NCBI GenBank assembly: GCA_963831005.1
Contig: CAWHOW010000022.1
Coordinates: forward strand, 33,343 to 97,342
Length of the DNA stretch: 64,000 nucleotides
Direction of reading: 5' to 3'
From: CAWHOW01 sp963831005
GTDB taxonomy: Bacteria > Bacteroidota > Bacteroidia > Bacteroidales > CG2-30-32-10
The position numbers and the translations under genes were made by a program. Shown here in pieces: positions 52,743 through 62,834 of this stretch; within the stretch, counting starts at the first letter, position 1, and the number at the start of each line of letters is the position of its first letter. The notes under the pieces were generated by a model that made no database searches, had not been told where the DNA came from, and worked only from the letters and a program-made list of their open reading frames with translations.

Positions 52743-53294
52743 ATGAATGCTACACAGTACCTGAAAAAAGAACATGAAGAAATAGCAATGATGCTTTCCA
52801 TCATGCAGAAGATAACACTCAAAGTTGGTGGCGGGGAAAAATTAAATGTAAAACATTATGAACAGATAATTGATTTCCTGGAAGGATTTGCGGACAAATG
52901 CCATCATGCCAAAGAAGAACTGATACTTTTCCCAGCCATGGTATCAAAAGGCATTAAGAAAGATGAAAAGTGTATAGGGCTTGAGCTGAAACAGCATGAG
53001 GAAAGCAACGAGTTTGTTGACTCTCTGCATAAGGCATTCAATGTTTACAGGAAAGATAGTAATAAGGGAGCTCTCGGTGTCTTTGCAGGTTTGCTGAATT
53101 ACATTAATCTGTTAAGAAACCACATTGAAAAAGAAAACAATGTGCTTCTTAAAATGGCTGATGAGGTATTAAATGATAAGGAACAAGAGGCTATGCTTAA
53201 AGCTTTTATTAAACAAGAGAATAAAATAACAGGTGAGGCTAAGCTTGCTGAATATCGCGAGAACTTGCATGAACTAAAAGCAATATATTTATAA
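52743..53294 (+). CDS. Hemerythrin HHE-domain protein
   Basis: 183 residues with the HHE-type ligand set: KKEHEEIAMML, DKCHHAKEELILFPAM, LKQHEESNEF and LLRNHIEKENNVLL. Intact tandem paralogue of the gene just upstream. Related di-iron proteins (hemerythrin-like, YtfE/RIC type) bind NO or oxygen and help iron-sulfur repair. Its place behind norB supports an NO role. Confidence 0.9.
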   Translation: MNATQYLKKEHEEIAMMLSIMQKITLKVGGGEKLNVKHYEQIIDFLEGFADKCHHAKEELILFPAMVSKGIKKDEKCIGLELKQHEESNEFVDSLHKAFNVYRKDSNKGALGVFAGLLNYINLLRNHIEKENNVLLKMADEVLNDKEQEAMLKAFIKQENKITGEAKLAEYRENLHELKAIYL

Positions 53295-53306
53295 AGAAAT
53301 AGAATC

Positions 53307-53642
53307 ATGGAAACAAATCTATTTGAAAAATCCACTATACTTGATTTTTCAGCGTTGGTGGACTATTCTGTAAATGGAATAGTAAGCAAAAGAGTGCTTG
53401 ATATGAAAACTGGCACTGTTACCCTTTTTGCGTTTGATGAATGTCAGAAACTTAGTGAGCACACTGCTCCATTTGATGCCATGGTTCAGGTACTAGAGGG
53501 AAAAGGTGAATTTGTAATTAATGGGAAACCATTTACTCTTGAAGCAGGTAAAAGTATTATCATGCCCGCAAACATACCTCATGCAGTGAATGCAGTTGCA
53601 AGATTTAAAATGCTGCTAACAATGATTAAAGAAGCAGTATGA
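53307..53642 (+). CDS. Cupin-domain protein
   Basis: 111 residues, a single cupin barrel: KLSEHTAPFDAMVQVLEGKG with metal-binding His and Glu, and IIMPANIPHAVNAVARFKML with the second His. It lies 12 bp behind the hemerythrin gene and overlaps the next gene by 4 bp (ATGA), so the row is translationally coupled. Ligand unknown. Confidence 0.85.
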   Translation: METNLFEKSTILDFSALVDYSVNGIVSKRVLDMKTGTVTLFAFDECQKLSEHTAPFDAMVQVLEGKGEFVINGKPFTLEAGKSIIMPANIPHAVNAVARFKMLLTMIKEAV

Positions 53643-53965
53643 ACCTCAGTGTTGAAAAGCGGACAATTAAAGCCATGATAGACATTTATTGCAAAAAACA
53701 TCATGGCTTAAACTCCCTTTGCTCTGAATGTAGCGAGCTACTTGAATACGCTCACAAACGAATTGATCATTGCAGGTTTGGCAAGAAGAAACCTGCATGC
53801 AATTCTTGTCCCATTCATTGTTACGCTCCGGCAAAACGCGAAAAGATAAGGGAAGTAATGAGGTTTTCAGGCAAACTGATGCCTTTAAGACATCCTTACC
53901 TTTCTGTTATACATCTTTTGAAAACGAAGAGAAAAACAGTTGACTTAAATCTAACTTCCAATTAG
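53639..53965 (+). CDS. ygbA: YgbA-family protein (nitrous-oxide-stimulated promoter family)
   Basis: 108 residues, Cys rich: EKRTIKAMIDIYCKKHHG, LCSECSELLEYAHKRIDHC, FGKKKPACNSCPIHCY and REKIREVMRFSGKLMPLRHP. These match the YgbA family, whose E. coli member is induced by NO under NsrR control. The start overlaps the cupin stop. It closes the NO-response cluster and converges with the FISUMP gene. Confidence 0.85.
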   Translation: MNLSVEKRTIKAMIDIYCKKHHGLNSLCSECSELLEYAHKRIDHCRFGKKKPACNSCPIHCYAPAKREKIREVMRFSGKLMPLRHPYLSVIHLLKTKRKTVDLNLTSN

Positions 53966-53992
53966 AATCAAATCAGGAAATTATCTTTCAGT

Positions 53993-55249
53993 TTAATTCT
54001 TAACACAACGTATGCTAAGGTATAGTGTTTCAAGACTAGAATTCTGCTGAGAAGCTGCACTGCCATAATACAGATATAAATAATAAGCACCCGAACCACC
54101 GGTAGTAGATGACCAAAAGTTGCCTTCCTCAGTAATATCACTACCACCATAATAACCTCCGGGAAGAGCAGTAAAACCACTCGAATTGGTAGCACCAGTA
54201 TTTGGATACATCCAGTCAGTAGTGCCTGCTTCTTTCAATGCTGCACCTGCAGCAGAAGCTCCACCAAGGTTAGTTACAAGAGTTGTATAATCAGCATTTG
54301 TAGCAACATGCCAACCGGTAGGAGCAATGCTATCAATACTGCTAACCGCATAATAATTATAAAGAAAGCCGTATTTAGCTGTATCAACTGTAGAATAATA
54401 GCAATATGATCCTGTAGTTGTAGAACTTGTTGAATAAGGAATTGCAGTACCATTGCGGTAATGTTTCGCTTTAAGGTTTACAGCCATCCAGATTTGTGAT
54501 CCGATTGTAACTGTACCATATACATTACCATCGTAATCCGCAACAGAACCGGTATATGTTTTCAACACCATTTGACTGCCATACCCCGTTCCAATACTAT
54601 TTGTTGCATAAGCCCTAACATAGTAAGTGGTATTAGCTGTTAAGCCAGTGATACTGCTTGGAAAACTTCCTATTCCAGTACCATTAGACGTTTTACTGTC
54701 TGAAGTTGTTGGATTTGAGCTAGTGCTCCAACAAACGCCACGTGCTGTAACAGATCCTCCGCCAGCACTAGAAATATTACCTCCACAGGAAGCTGTTGTT
54801 GCTCCAATATTACTAATTGCATCTGTTGTTAAAACCGGAACTGAAGGAGAAGTAGAAGTTGTGAAAGTTACCTGATTGCCATATGCTGTCCCTGCACTGT
54901 TAGTTGCATATGCCATCACATAATATGTAGTACCGGCGCTTAAACCCATAATGCTGCTTGTAAAACTCCCAGTTCCTGTTCCGTCGGTGGTTTTGCTACC
55001 AGAAACGGTTGGGTTTTGAATAGTACTCCAGCACACACCACTCACTGTGACAGATCCTCCGCCGTTTGAAGTTATATTACCGCCACAGGATGCTGATGTT
55101 TGCGTTATTCCGCTTACACTGGAAGTGGTTATTGTCGGAAGCGAAACAGTAGAACTGTTATTATCTTTTTTACAACTGCCCAATACCATAAATACTACAC
55201 CCATTGCCACAAATGAGAAAATCCGGATTGAAGTTTTAATGTTTTTCAT
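53993..55249 (-). CDS. FISUMP-domain lipoprotein
   Basis: 418 residues. Lipoprotein signal ending MVLGSCKKD. Two beta-sandwich repeats (SGITQTSASCGGNITSNGGG, then VCWSTIQNPTVSG; second copy from about residue 140) are followed by a FISUMP/DUF1566-type domain (DGNVYGTVTIGSQIWMAVNL, APTGWHVATNADY, GFTALPGGYY, FWSSTTGG, SIRCVKN). A cell-surface protein of unknown ligand, common in Bacteroidota. Confidence 0.85.
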   Translation of the reverse strand: MKNIKTSIRIFSFVAMGVVFMVLGSCKKDNNSSTVSLPTITTSSVSGITQTSASCGGNITSNGGGSVTVSGVCWSTIQNPTVSGSKTTDGTGTGSFTSSIMGLSAGTTYYVMAYATNSAGTAYGNQVTFTTSTSPSVPVLTTDAISNIGATTASCGGNISSAGGGSVTARGVCWSTSSNPTTSDSKTSNGTGIGSFPSSITGLTANTTYYVRAYATNSIGTGYGSQMVLKTYTGSVADYDGNVYGTVTIGSQIWMAVNLKAKHYRNGTAIPYSTSSTTTGSYCYYSTVDTAKYGFLYNYYAVSSIDSIAPTGWHVATNADYTTLVTNLGGASAAGAALKEAGTTDWMYPNTGATNSSGFTALPGGYYGGSDITEEGNFWSSTTGGSGAYYLYLYYGSAASQQNSSLETLYLSIRCVKN

Positions 55250-55297
55250 AGAAATTTATTATTAATAAACGTGGATAATAACTGTTTAATACGGGCA

Positions 55298-55327
55298 TAA
55301 AGATAAATAATAAATTAAATATGCAAA
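55298..55327 (-). promoter_or_regulatory. Promoter of the FISUMP gene
   Basis: Minus strand TTTG (55327-55324), an 18-bp spacer, TATCTTTA (55305-55298), one mismatch from TAnnTTTG. Same spacing as the hox and nuo promoters. Confidence 0.5.
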
Positions 55328-55448
55328 TTCATTAATTCGCATCAATATTATCACCATTTTTATATTTATCTCGTACAAATGGTTTTTAAGTTCATTTACA
55401 TGCTGTTAATTCTTTTTTGTAAATTTACAACATTATTATTGGAAGTTG

Positions 55449-57047
55449 ATGAAGCTTTATCATAAGATTATTTTAATCATCATTGTAGTTGTTTCGCTTT
55501 CGTCTTGTCATAAAGATCCCGGCAAAGCAAGCTGGGATGTATCTGTAATGGCGCCACTTATTAATACTACGCTTACACTAGGTAACCTTCTTACTGATTC
55601 GCTCATACAGGTCAATCCGGACACTTCACTTAAGATTGTTTATAACAATACCCTTTATAGCGTTTCTATTGATTCATTGGTAAATATTCCAAACACTATT
55701 TCACAACAGGCATTTAGTTCAAACTTTACACTTGACAGTGTTCTTCCCGGCACCCAAATACTTTATAATGACACCGACAAGAATCACCTTGCACTTGGAG
55801 ATGCTCAGGTGACTGAAATAATTGTTAAATCCGGTTTTATCAATATTACCCTTAATAATTCATTGAATGATAAAATGCTTTGCGTTTATAAGATTCCTTA
55901 TGCTACGCTTGCTGGTGCTCCTTTTTCTGTAACTGATACTATCCCTGCAGGTACAATTTCAGCACCCTCTGCATATACGGTAAAGGTTGATATTTCAGGC
56001 TATAAACTTAACCTTACCGGTGTTCATAGCAATAGTTGCAATACACTTATTTCAGTAATTAATTCCTGGACGGATCCTCATGGAGGCAAAGTCTCAATTA
56101 TTCCCGGTGATAGTCTTATAAAGGCGAAGGCTAGTTTTGAAGGGCTGATAATTGATTATGCCAAAGGTTATTTTGGCAGTCAGTCATTTCAATCAGGTAA
56201 AAAGGATTCCCCGTTTAGCTTATTCAGCAAAATAACTGCTGGTTCTCTGAAACTGCAAAGCATGCAGCTTAATCTTTCGATCACAAATGGATTCGGGATA
56301 GATGCAAACCTGATTATCCATGAAATTAAATCCATCAACAGCCGGACAGGAATTGCAGTGCCTCTTTCAGGTACAACCATAATAGGCAATACCATTAATC
56401 TGACACGGGCTCAGGAAAGTGGAAATGCTTCCGCCCCTGTTATTCCAACTACATACTCCTTCAATCTGAACAGTTCAAACTTCCTTCAGCTCATTAATAA
56501 TCTTCCCGACAGCCTGGAGTATTCAATCAGTATGACTACTGACCCCCTTGGCAACGTTTCCAGCGGTAATGATTTCGTGTATAACAATTATGGTTTTAAT
56601 GCAAACCTCGACCTGGTAATTCCATTGTCATTAATTGCAAATAACCTTACCTTAACTGATACTATAGGGTTTAATTTGTCAAAGCCAAGCGGATATAACA
56701 TAAATCGCGGGGTTCTTACCCTGATTGCCAATAATGGCTTTCCATTCTCAGCAGCTATGCAACTTTTCCTTCTTGATGCGAATAATAAGAAAACGGATTC
56801 CTTGATTGTGTCTAACAATACAATCAGCGCACCACCACTAAATGCCAGTTTCAAAGTGGTATCACCCTTAACGAGTATAATTAAAGTGCCCTTATCTGCT
56901 GCAAAACTCAGCAATCTCTACAATGCAAAGAAAATGATAGTCGTTGCAAGATTTAATACAGCTGGTCAGCCAAACTATATTAAGATATACGATTACTATA
57001 AACTCGGAATCCAACTGACCGGGGATTTTAATATGACTGTTAATTAG
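55449..57047 (+). CDS. Hypothetical lipoprotein, first gene of an envelope operon
   Basis: Start at ATG 55449 (the TTG just before is not needed), giving MKLYHKIILIIIVVVSLSSC with a lipobox Cys. About 532 residues, mostly beta-rich (SWDVSVMAPLINTTLTLGNL near the N-terminus, YYKLGIQLTGDFNMTVN at the end). No catalytic motif. Adjacent genes follow within 6 bp, so it probably acts with the outer-membrane protein encoded next. Confidence 0.75.
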   Translation: MKLYHKIILIIIVVVSLSSCHKDPGKASWDVSVMAPLINTTLTLGNLLTDSLIQVNPDTSLKIVYNNTLYSVSIDSLVNIPNTISQQAFSSNFTLDSVLPGTQILYNDTDKNHLALGDAQVTEIIVKSGFINITLNNSLNDKMLCVYKIPYATLAGAPFSVTDTIPAGTISAPSAYTVKVDISGYKLNLTGVHSNSCNTLISVINSWTDPHGGKVSIIPGDSLIKAKASFEGLIIDYAKGYFGSQSFQSGKKDSPFSLFSKITAGSLKLQSMQLNLSITNGFGIDANLIIHEIKSINSRTGIAVPLSGTTIIGNTINLTRAQESGNASAPVIPTTYSFNLNSSNFLQLINNLPDSLEYSISMTTDPLGNVSSGNDFVYNNYGFNANLDLVIPLSLIANNLTLTDTIGFNLSKPSGYNINRGVLTLIANNGFPFSAAMQLFLLDANNKKTDSLIVSNNTISAPPLNASFKVVSPLTSIIKVPLSAAKLSNLYNAKKMIVVARFNTAGQPNYIKIYDYYKLGIQLTGDFNMTVN

Positions 57048-57053
57048 GAAATA

Positions 57054-58331
57054 TTGAAGAAAACGCTTTTCATATTAATTCTGATTCTGCTGAATGCAGT
57101 TTCCTTCGCTCAACTCAGTGATAATTATTTTAATTATGACAAATCCAAAGCTTCAGCCGGAATTGATATGAGTTATGAATTTAGTTCAAATAGCATTACA
57201 ACAAAATTCCTGAATACATATCTTTACAGCAGCCATATAGATAGTTTAAATAAACAATGGATGTTTGCATGTTTAAAACCAAGCAATAAGCTTGGTTGCG
57301 ACCTGCAAGGGGGAATTTCTTATGTTGTTTATCCGGACACTTTCATGGGAAAAACAAATATGGGATTATTTGTAAAGTATAACAAATACTATCATGTGGA
57401 TATGTCGTTCACAAGGGATCTTTGCAAATTATTTTTTGATGGTAACGAGCAGTTTGCAGGAAAAACAGCCAACTTAAGCAACTCGTCTCTTAATGTTATC
57501 AACTATGAGCAAATACAAATCGGAATACTGGAAAAATTCGGTGATGGTAAACTAAAACATACTTTCGGTATCGGCTTGAGTTTAAATAATGGCTATAATA
57601 ACAGCATCATTAATATTAAGAACGGAAGCTTATATACTGATCCTAATGCAGAATATATTAACTTTTCAGCTAATTATGATGTTTTTCGAAGCGATACAAC
57701 AAACACTACTACGACGTTCAAAGGCTTAGGAACCTCCATTAATATTTATTATTCTTTTGAAACTGCCAATAAGAACGCCTTTGAATTTGAACTTACCAAT
57801 CTTGGATTCCTGAGCTGGGGAAGGCATTCAGAGCAACTGTCAAAAGATACTTCTATTCATTTTAACGGGATTAATGTTAATGATATTCTGAACATACAAG
57901 GCAATGTTTTTCATAATGCAAATGCTGACAGTATTATTCATACTTATACCTACTCAAAAAAGAGTTCTCCATATACTACTTTGACACCTGCCTGTTTAAG
58001 GATCTCTTATCTCTATCATCTTTCAGAGAAAGTCAGAATGCAGTTTTTAATTCAGAAATATTTCTTCTCCAATTACGATCCTCTCTTTATGGTTAAGTTT
58101 CAATATTTGCCTACAAGGAAAAATATAGTTTCTCTGAACTTTAATTATGGAGGATACCAGGGTGCTGATGTGCTCGAAAACCATAACATAAATACTGGAA
58201 TAGAATATGCCCATGATTTTGGAAAAGGATTAATAATATTAGCGGGGACAAATTATCTGAATGGTTACCTCTGGCCTTATTCACAAACAGGGCAAGGGAT
58301 TTATTTCACCCTAAAAAAGTATTTCCTTTGA
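57054..58331 (+). CDS. Predicted outer-membrane beta-barrel-like protein (DUF5723-like)
   Basis: 425 residues with a TTG start at 57054 and a signal peptide (KKTLFILILILLNAVSFAQ); no ATG is available nearby. Alternating aromatic/hydrophobic strands and a C-terminal aromatic residue region (GQGIYFTLKKYFL) suggest an outer-membrane barrel. The resemblance to DUF5723 proteins is by eye only. Overlaps the next start by one base. Confidence 0.65.
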   Translation: MKKTLFILILILLNAVSFAQLSDNYFNYDKSKASAGIDMSYEFSSNSITTKFLNTYLYSSHIDSLNKQWMFACLKPSNKLGCDLQGGISYVVYPDTFMGKTNMGLFVKYNKYYHVDMSFTRDLCKLFFDGNEQFAGKTANLSNSSLNVINYEQIQIGILEKFGDGKLKHTFGIGLSLNNGYNNSIINIKNGSLYTDPNAEYINFSANYDVFRSDTTNTTTTFKGLGTSINIYYSFETANKNAFEFELTNLGFLSWGRHSEQLSKDTSIHFNGINVNDILNIQGNVFHNANADSIIHTYTYSKKSSPYTTLTPACLRISYLYHLSEKVRMQFLIQKYFFSNYDPLFMVKFQYLPTRKNIVSLNFNYGGYQGADVLENHNINTGIEYAHDFGKGLIILAGTNYLNGYLWPYSQTGQGIYFTLKKYFL

Positions 58332-59785
58332 TGAAGAATTGCAAACAAATATTATCAATTATCTACCTTTTTGCAGGCCTCATTTCCTTCGGTCAAAGTA
58401 TAAATACTTTTCAAAGAACCTACGGATTTATTGGCTATAACTATGGAAGATGCGCTTATCAGACTGATGATGGTGGATATATCATCCTCGGCGATGTAAG
58501 TGGACAAAGCAGAAACACCGATATTTACCTTGTTAAGACTGATACTCTTGGCAAAATTGAATGGGATAAAAGGATTGGAGATACTAATATTTACTGGGCA
58601 AACGATTTTAAGATCACCCACGATAAAGGCTACATTATTGCAGGATATACAGATAAGGTTCCTGGAAATGGTTATGATGTGTTGCTTATAAAGACCGATT
58701 CATCTGGAAATGTTCAATGGGAAAAGACTTATGGAGGGTCCGATTGGGATTTGGGTTATTCAGTTATTGAAGATAAGCAGCATAATTATGTAATTGCCGG
58801 TGAAACATTCAGTTATAGTTTCGGAGGAGGCGATGTTTACCTTATTAAGGCCGACTCTGTGGGCGACACCCTCTGGACAAAGCATTATGGTGGCGCTGGC
58901 AATGATATTGCCTATTCAATTGATACTACCCGTTCATCCAATTATATTGTTTCAGGCGCCAGCCAGCGAACTGCCGATTCCACTTACAATGCATATTTGC
59001 TGAAAGTGAATAATAACGGGGATACTGTTTGGACTAAAACATTCGGCGGAGCTTTTGATTATAAACTTTACAGCGTGCATCAATTTGATGATACTACTTA
59101 TATCATGTGTGGAACTAAAGCTTATTGCAGCACTAAAAATGATGCCTTGCTTGTTAAAACAGATACTTCGGGTAATATTACTTGGCTGATTTATTCGCCC
59201 GATACTATTGGCGATAATGCATGTTACGATACTAAACAAAGCTGGAAAAACAATTATGTTGATGTTGGATATTCAACTTCCATAGGTGCAGGAATGGAAG
59301 ATGTAGTTTATTCCATTGATGGCTTTGTTGGTTCGTTTGGAGGAGCAAACATTGATTACGGTAATTCTATAAATTTAACTAAAGACAGTTGTTATATTAT
59401 TACCGGGACAACACAGAGTTTCGGTAAAGGTATTTCTAATATCTATTTTATTAAAACCGGTAAAGCTGGAGGTGCTCCTTATCCACCTGTTCAGGAAGAT
59501 GGAATCAATGAAATTAAATTAGGAAATTCCAACTTTAACGTTTATCCTAATCCTACAAGTGGATTAACAAATATCTGTATAAATAACTCAATGTATTCAA
59601 GTGTGCAGTTGGAAATTTTCAGTGATTTAGGAATTGCACTAGTTAATGAAACGTTTATGAATTCTGGCACTTTTAATATAAAGACTATTAATCTCTCTGA
59701 CTTTACTGACGGTATATATTTTATTAGGGTGGCTACAGGTAAGGAAATTTATACCTTTAAAATTATTAAACAGACTTGCAGGTAG
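58331..59785 (+). CDS. Secreted T9SS-sorted beta-propeller-like protein
   Basis: Start at ATG 58331, which shares a base with the preceding stop (TGATG). Signal peptide ending ISFGQ. Six or so repeats of the kind DVYLIKADSVGDTLWTKHYG / GNDIAYSI suggest a beta-propeller. A T9SS type A tail follows: FNVYPNPTSGLTNICIN, then GIYFIRVATGKEIYTFKI. Surface-exposed or secreted; ligand unknown. Confidence 0.82.
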   Translation: MKNCKQILSIIYLFAGLISFGQSINTFQRTYGFIGYNYGRCAYQTDDGGYIILGDVSGQSRNTDIYLVKTDTLGKIEWDKRIGDTNIYWANDFKITHDKGYIIAGYTDKVPGNGYDVLLIKTDSSGNVQWEKTYGGSDWDLGYSVIEDKQHNYVIAGETFSYSFGGGDVYLIKADSVGDTLWTKHYGGAGNDIAYSIDTTRSSNYIVSGASQRTADSTYNAYLLKVNNNGDTVWTKTFGGAFDYKLYSVHQFDDTTYIMCGTKAYCSTKNDALLVKTDTSGNITWLIYSPDTIGDNACYDTKQSWKNNYVDVGYSTSIGAGMEDVVYSIDGFVGSFGGANIDYGNSINLTKDSCYIITGTTQSFGKGISNIYFIKTGKAGGAPYPPVQEDGINEIKLGNSNFNVYPNPTSGLTNICINNSMYSSVQLEIFSDLGIALVNETFMNSGTFNIKTINLSDFTDGIYFIRVATGKEIYTFKIIKQTCR

Positions 59786-59789
59786 TGAA

Positions 59790-61244
59790 ATGAATATAAA
59801 AGGTAGCAATACAAAATATTCAGCATTACTAATTCCTGTACTTCTGTTTGCTCTGAATTTTATTTTAAAAATCATTTATCTTGACAGCAGGGATATTGCA
59901 AATGATGAACCCTTTACTTTGTTTTGGTCTCAGGCTAGTTTAATGAAGATATCTAATGAGCTGTGTACTGGAAATAATTCCCCCGTTCATTTTTTTTTAA
60001 TGCACTTCTGGATCAAACTATTTGGTATAGGTGCATTTTCGGTAAGGTTCCCGTCAATACTCTTTAGTTCACTTATTGCAGTTGTTGTTTTCCTAATTGG
60101 GAAAAGGTTTTATAACCCTTTCACTGGGATTTCGGCAGCACTGATATTCACATTTTCCACTATGCATATTTACTTTTCGCACGAGGCAAGGGTTTACCCA
60201 TTGTTTGCATTGCTTACAGCTATTTCATTATACCTTTTCCTTTTGATCCTTGAGAAACCTGATAAGAAGAGATTATATGTGTTCCTTTTTCTTACTAACT
60301 TCATCCTTATTTATTCCCATTACTTCGGATTCTTTATCCTCTTGATTGAAGTCATTTCCACTCTTATCACAAGGCAAAGACGGAAACTATTAATGCCGAT
60401 GCTTATGGTGATGATTGGCCTTGCTCTGTCATATCTGCCGGTAATTTATGTCTTTTTTGAACGTTTATCGGCGAGCACAAATGCAGGTACATGGGTTAAA
60501 TCGCCGGGCATAGGACAATTCTATGGCTTTATGAATTTATTCATCAACAACAGGATGAATATGTTAGTTTTGATATTGATTTTAATAATTGGAGGAGTAA
60601 TTCTTTATATAAGGAAGCAGGCTAAGTTTGTTATTAAAGATCTAATGAAAGAAAAAACCATTATTGTTTTCCTCTGGTTCTTTATTCCTTACACAATCAT
60701 GTTTCTGGTATCATTCAAGGTACCTATGTTTATTGACAGGTATATCCTTTATACTTCCATCCCGTTCTACTTATGTATTGCCATTCTTTTAAATTTCATA
60801 TTTAATAACTCGCTGTATAGAGCAATTGCTTCTTTTATTTTTATTATTTCATTACTTTTTACATTCAACCTGAACCCTGATAATTTCAGACGAATGAAAG
60901 AATTGATTTCTATGACTAAGGAATTGAAAACGGCGAATTCTGTTGTCATTTTGGCTCCCGGTTATGCCGATCTGGGGTTTACCTATCATTACAACCCTGA
61001 TTATTTTAAAGATTATGCGAATTATCGTCAGCATTTAACTGATGACAACATTTACCCGGTATACAGTTTAGATGAGGCAAAGAATGCGCTTATGAAACCA
61101 TCGGCATCATGTATTTACATCCAGGCAGGCACTGAATTTCAAGACCCTCAAAACTCCATTTACAATTATATCTCATCCAAATATAAAAATGTGAAGCATT
61201 ATAATATTTATCAGATTTACCTTGTTCATAAGTTTGAAAATTGA
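59790..61244 (+). CDS. Membrane glycosyltransferase, GT39/ArnT-like
   Basis: 484 residues with about 11 membrane helices. The first periplasmic loop has the acidic pair in DIANDEPFTLFW, as in polyprenyl-phosphate-dependent mannosyl/arabinosyl transferases, and SHEARVYPLFALLT follows as in this family. It would transfer a sugar from a lipid carrier to protein or lipid outside the membrane. Fourth gene of the operon, 4 bp behind the previous stop. Confidence 0.82.
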   Translation: MNIKGSNTKYSALLIPVLLFALNFILKIIYLDSRDIANDEPFTLFWSQASLMKISNELCTGNNSPVHFFLMHFWIKLFGIGAFSVRFPSILFSSLIAVVVFLIGKRFYNPFTGISAALIFTFSTMHIYFSHEARVYPLFALLTAISLYLFLLILEKPDKKRLYVFLFLTNFILIYSHYFGFFILLIEVISTLITRQRRKLLMPMLMVMIGLALSYLPVIYVFFERLSASTNAGTWVKSPGIGQFYGFMNLFINNRMNMLVLILILIIGGVILYIRKQAKFVIKDLMKEKTIIVFLWFFIPYTIMFLVSFKVPMFIDRYILYTSIPFYLCIAILLNFIFNNSLYRAIASFIFIISLLFTFNLNPDNFRRMKELISMTKELKTANSVVILAPGYADLGFTYHYNPDYFKDYANYRQHLTDDNIYPVYSLDEAKNALMKPSASCIYIQAGTEFQDPQNSIYNYISSKYKNVKHYNIYQIYLVHKFEN

Positions 61245-61346
61245 GATGATTAAAAGAAAATCAGAACAAGATATAGCATCTTTATAAAAGAGGGTTATTA
61301 TTATTTTGTATTTTTATCGAATAAAAGGTAATTCATATTCACAATC

Positions 61347-62804
61347 ATGCTTTTCAATTCAATTACATTTCTTTATATTTTTCTTCCTTTTTCAATTTTC
61401 CTGGTTTTAATTTCAGGTAAGTGGTTAAGAAATCTCAGTCTGTTGTTGTTAAGCCTAGTTTTTTGCGCTTGGGGCGGAGCGAATTATACAATATTATTGC
61501 TTTGGTCTATTATTGTAAATTATTTTGATGGAAGACTGATTAGCAATTCCCTTGGAACCGGTAAATCAAAACTATGGCTTTCTCTGGGAATAATAATCAA
61601 TATTGCCTTATTAATTGTTTTTAAATATCTTAATTTTTTTGCAATAAATATAAATGGTTTACTGCATCTTGCACATCTGCATGCCATTAATTTTAAAAAA
61701 ATAGCATTACCAATAGCCATATCATATTACACTTTCCACAATATTTCATATCTTATTGATATATACTGGGAAAGAGCAAAGGTTCAAAAAAATATATTAA
61801 ACTTTACTTTGTATATTACCTTCTTCCCAAAATTTATTGCTGGTCCTATAATAAGATATAGCCAGATTTCTGACCAGCTTACTGAACATAAAATTGATTT
61901 TGTAAAGTTTGCTAATGGAGCAGAACGGTTTATTATTGGTCTTGGGAAAAAGATTTTGCTGGCAAATTCTTTTGCCGTTGTTGCTGATAAAATGTTTGCA
62001 TTACCAATTGCGGAACATTCAGTATATAGTTCTTGGGTTGGAATTATTTCATATACACTTCAGATATATTATGATTTTTCAGGATATTCAGATATGGCTA
62101 TAGGACTTGCAAAGATTTTCGGATTCGAATTTCCTGAAAATTTCAATTTCCCATATATTGCAAAGTCGATACAAGAATTCTGGCAGCGATGGCACATATC
62201 TCTTTCAAATTGGTTGCGTGAATATTTATTCACTCCTCTTTCACTTAAACTAAGATCAAATGGAAAATTAGGAATAGTGATTTCCCTTATTATTACTTTC
62301 ACTTTATGCGGATTATGGCATGGTCCCAGTTGGACATACGTTTTGTGGGGCTTGCTTTATGGTTTTTTCCTTGCCTTAGAAAGTATTGGCTTTTCTAAAA
62401 TTTTAAAAAGACTATGGACCCCTTTAAAGCATTTTTATGTATTGGTTATTATAACCATTGGATGGGTATTATTCCGGTCGGAAACGTTTGAATATGCAAG
62501 AGGGTTCATAAAGTCAATGGTAGGATATGGGACTGGGATTAATAAATATGCTATTGTTTCAATTTACCTGACAAATGAATATTACATCTGCCTGATTATT
62601 TCTATACTTGGCGCTGCAAGAATATTTAGCCTAATCAGAGAATCATACCTGAAACTTTCAAGTAAATTTTCAAATTCTATTAGAAATGCTATAGAAAATG
62701 TTTTGTTTATAGGTGAAGTAGCAGGATTAATTCTTATAATGATTTCATCTACGATGTACATGGTTACTACAACATATAATCCATTTATTTATTTCAGGTT
62801 TTGA
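61347..62804 (+). CDS. MBOAT-family O-acyltransferase (AlgI-like)
   Basis: 485 residues, about 11 helices. MBOAT signatures: YYDFSGYSDMAIGLAKIFG, FWQRWHISLSNWLREYLFTP (catalytic region) and LCGLWHGPSWTYVLWGLLYG with the conserved His. Moves acetyl groups across the membrane to an extracellular partner for polysaccharide acetylation. The next gene encodes that partner. Confidence 0.92.
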   Translation: MLFNSITFLYIFLPFSIFLVLISGKWLRNLSLLLLSLVFCAWGGANYTILLLWSIIVNYFDGRLISNSLGTGKSKLWLSLGIIINIALLIVFKYLNFFAININGLLHLAHLHAINFKKIALPIAISYYTFHNISYLIDIYWERAKVQKNILNFTLYITFFPKFIAGPIIRYSQISDQLTEHKIDFVKFANGAERFIIGLGKKILLANSFAVVADKMFALPIAEHSVYSSWVGIISYTLQIYYDFSGYSDMAIGLAKIFGFEFPENFNFPYIAKSIQEFWQRWHISLSNWLREYLFTPLSLKLRSNGKLGIVISLIITFTLCGLWHGPSWTYVLWGLLYGFFLALESIGFSKILKRLWTPLKHFYVLVIITIGWVLFRSETFEYARGFIKSMVGYGTGINKYAIVSIYLTNEYYICLIISILGAARIFSLIRESYLKLSSKFSNSIRNAIENVLFIGEVAGLILIMISSTMYMVTTTYNPFIYFRF

Positions 62805-62834
62805 CAATGGGACAGATAATAATTATATAAAAGT

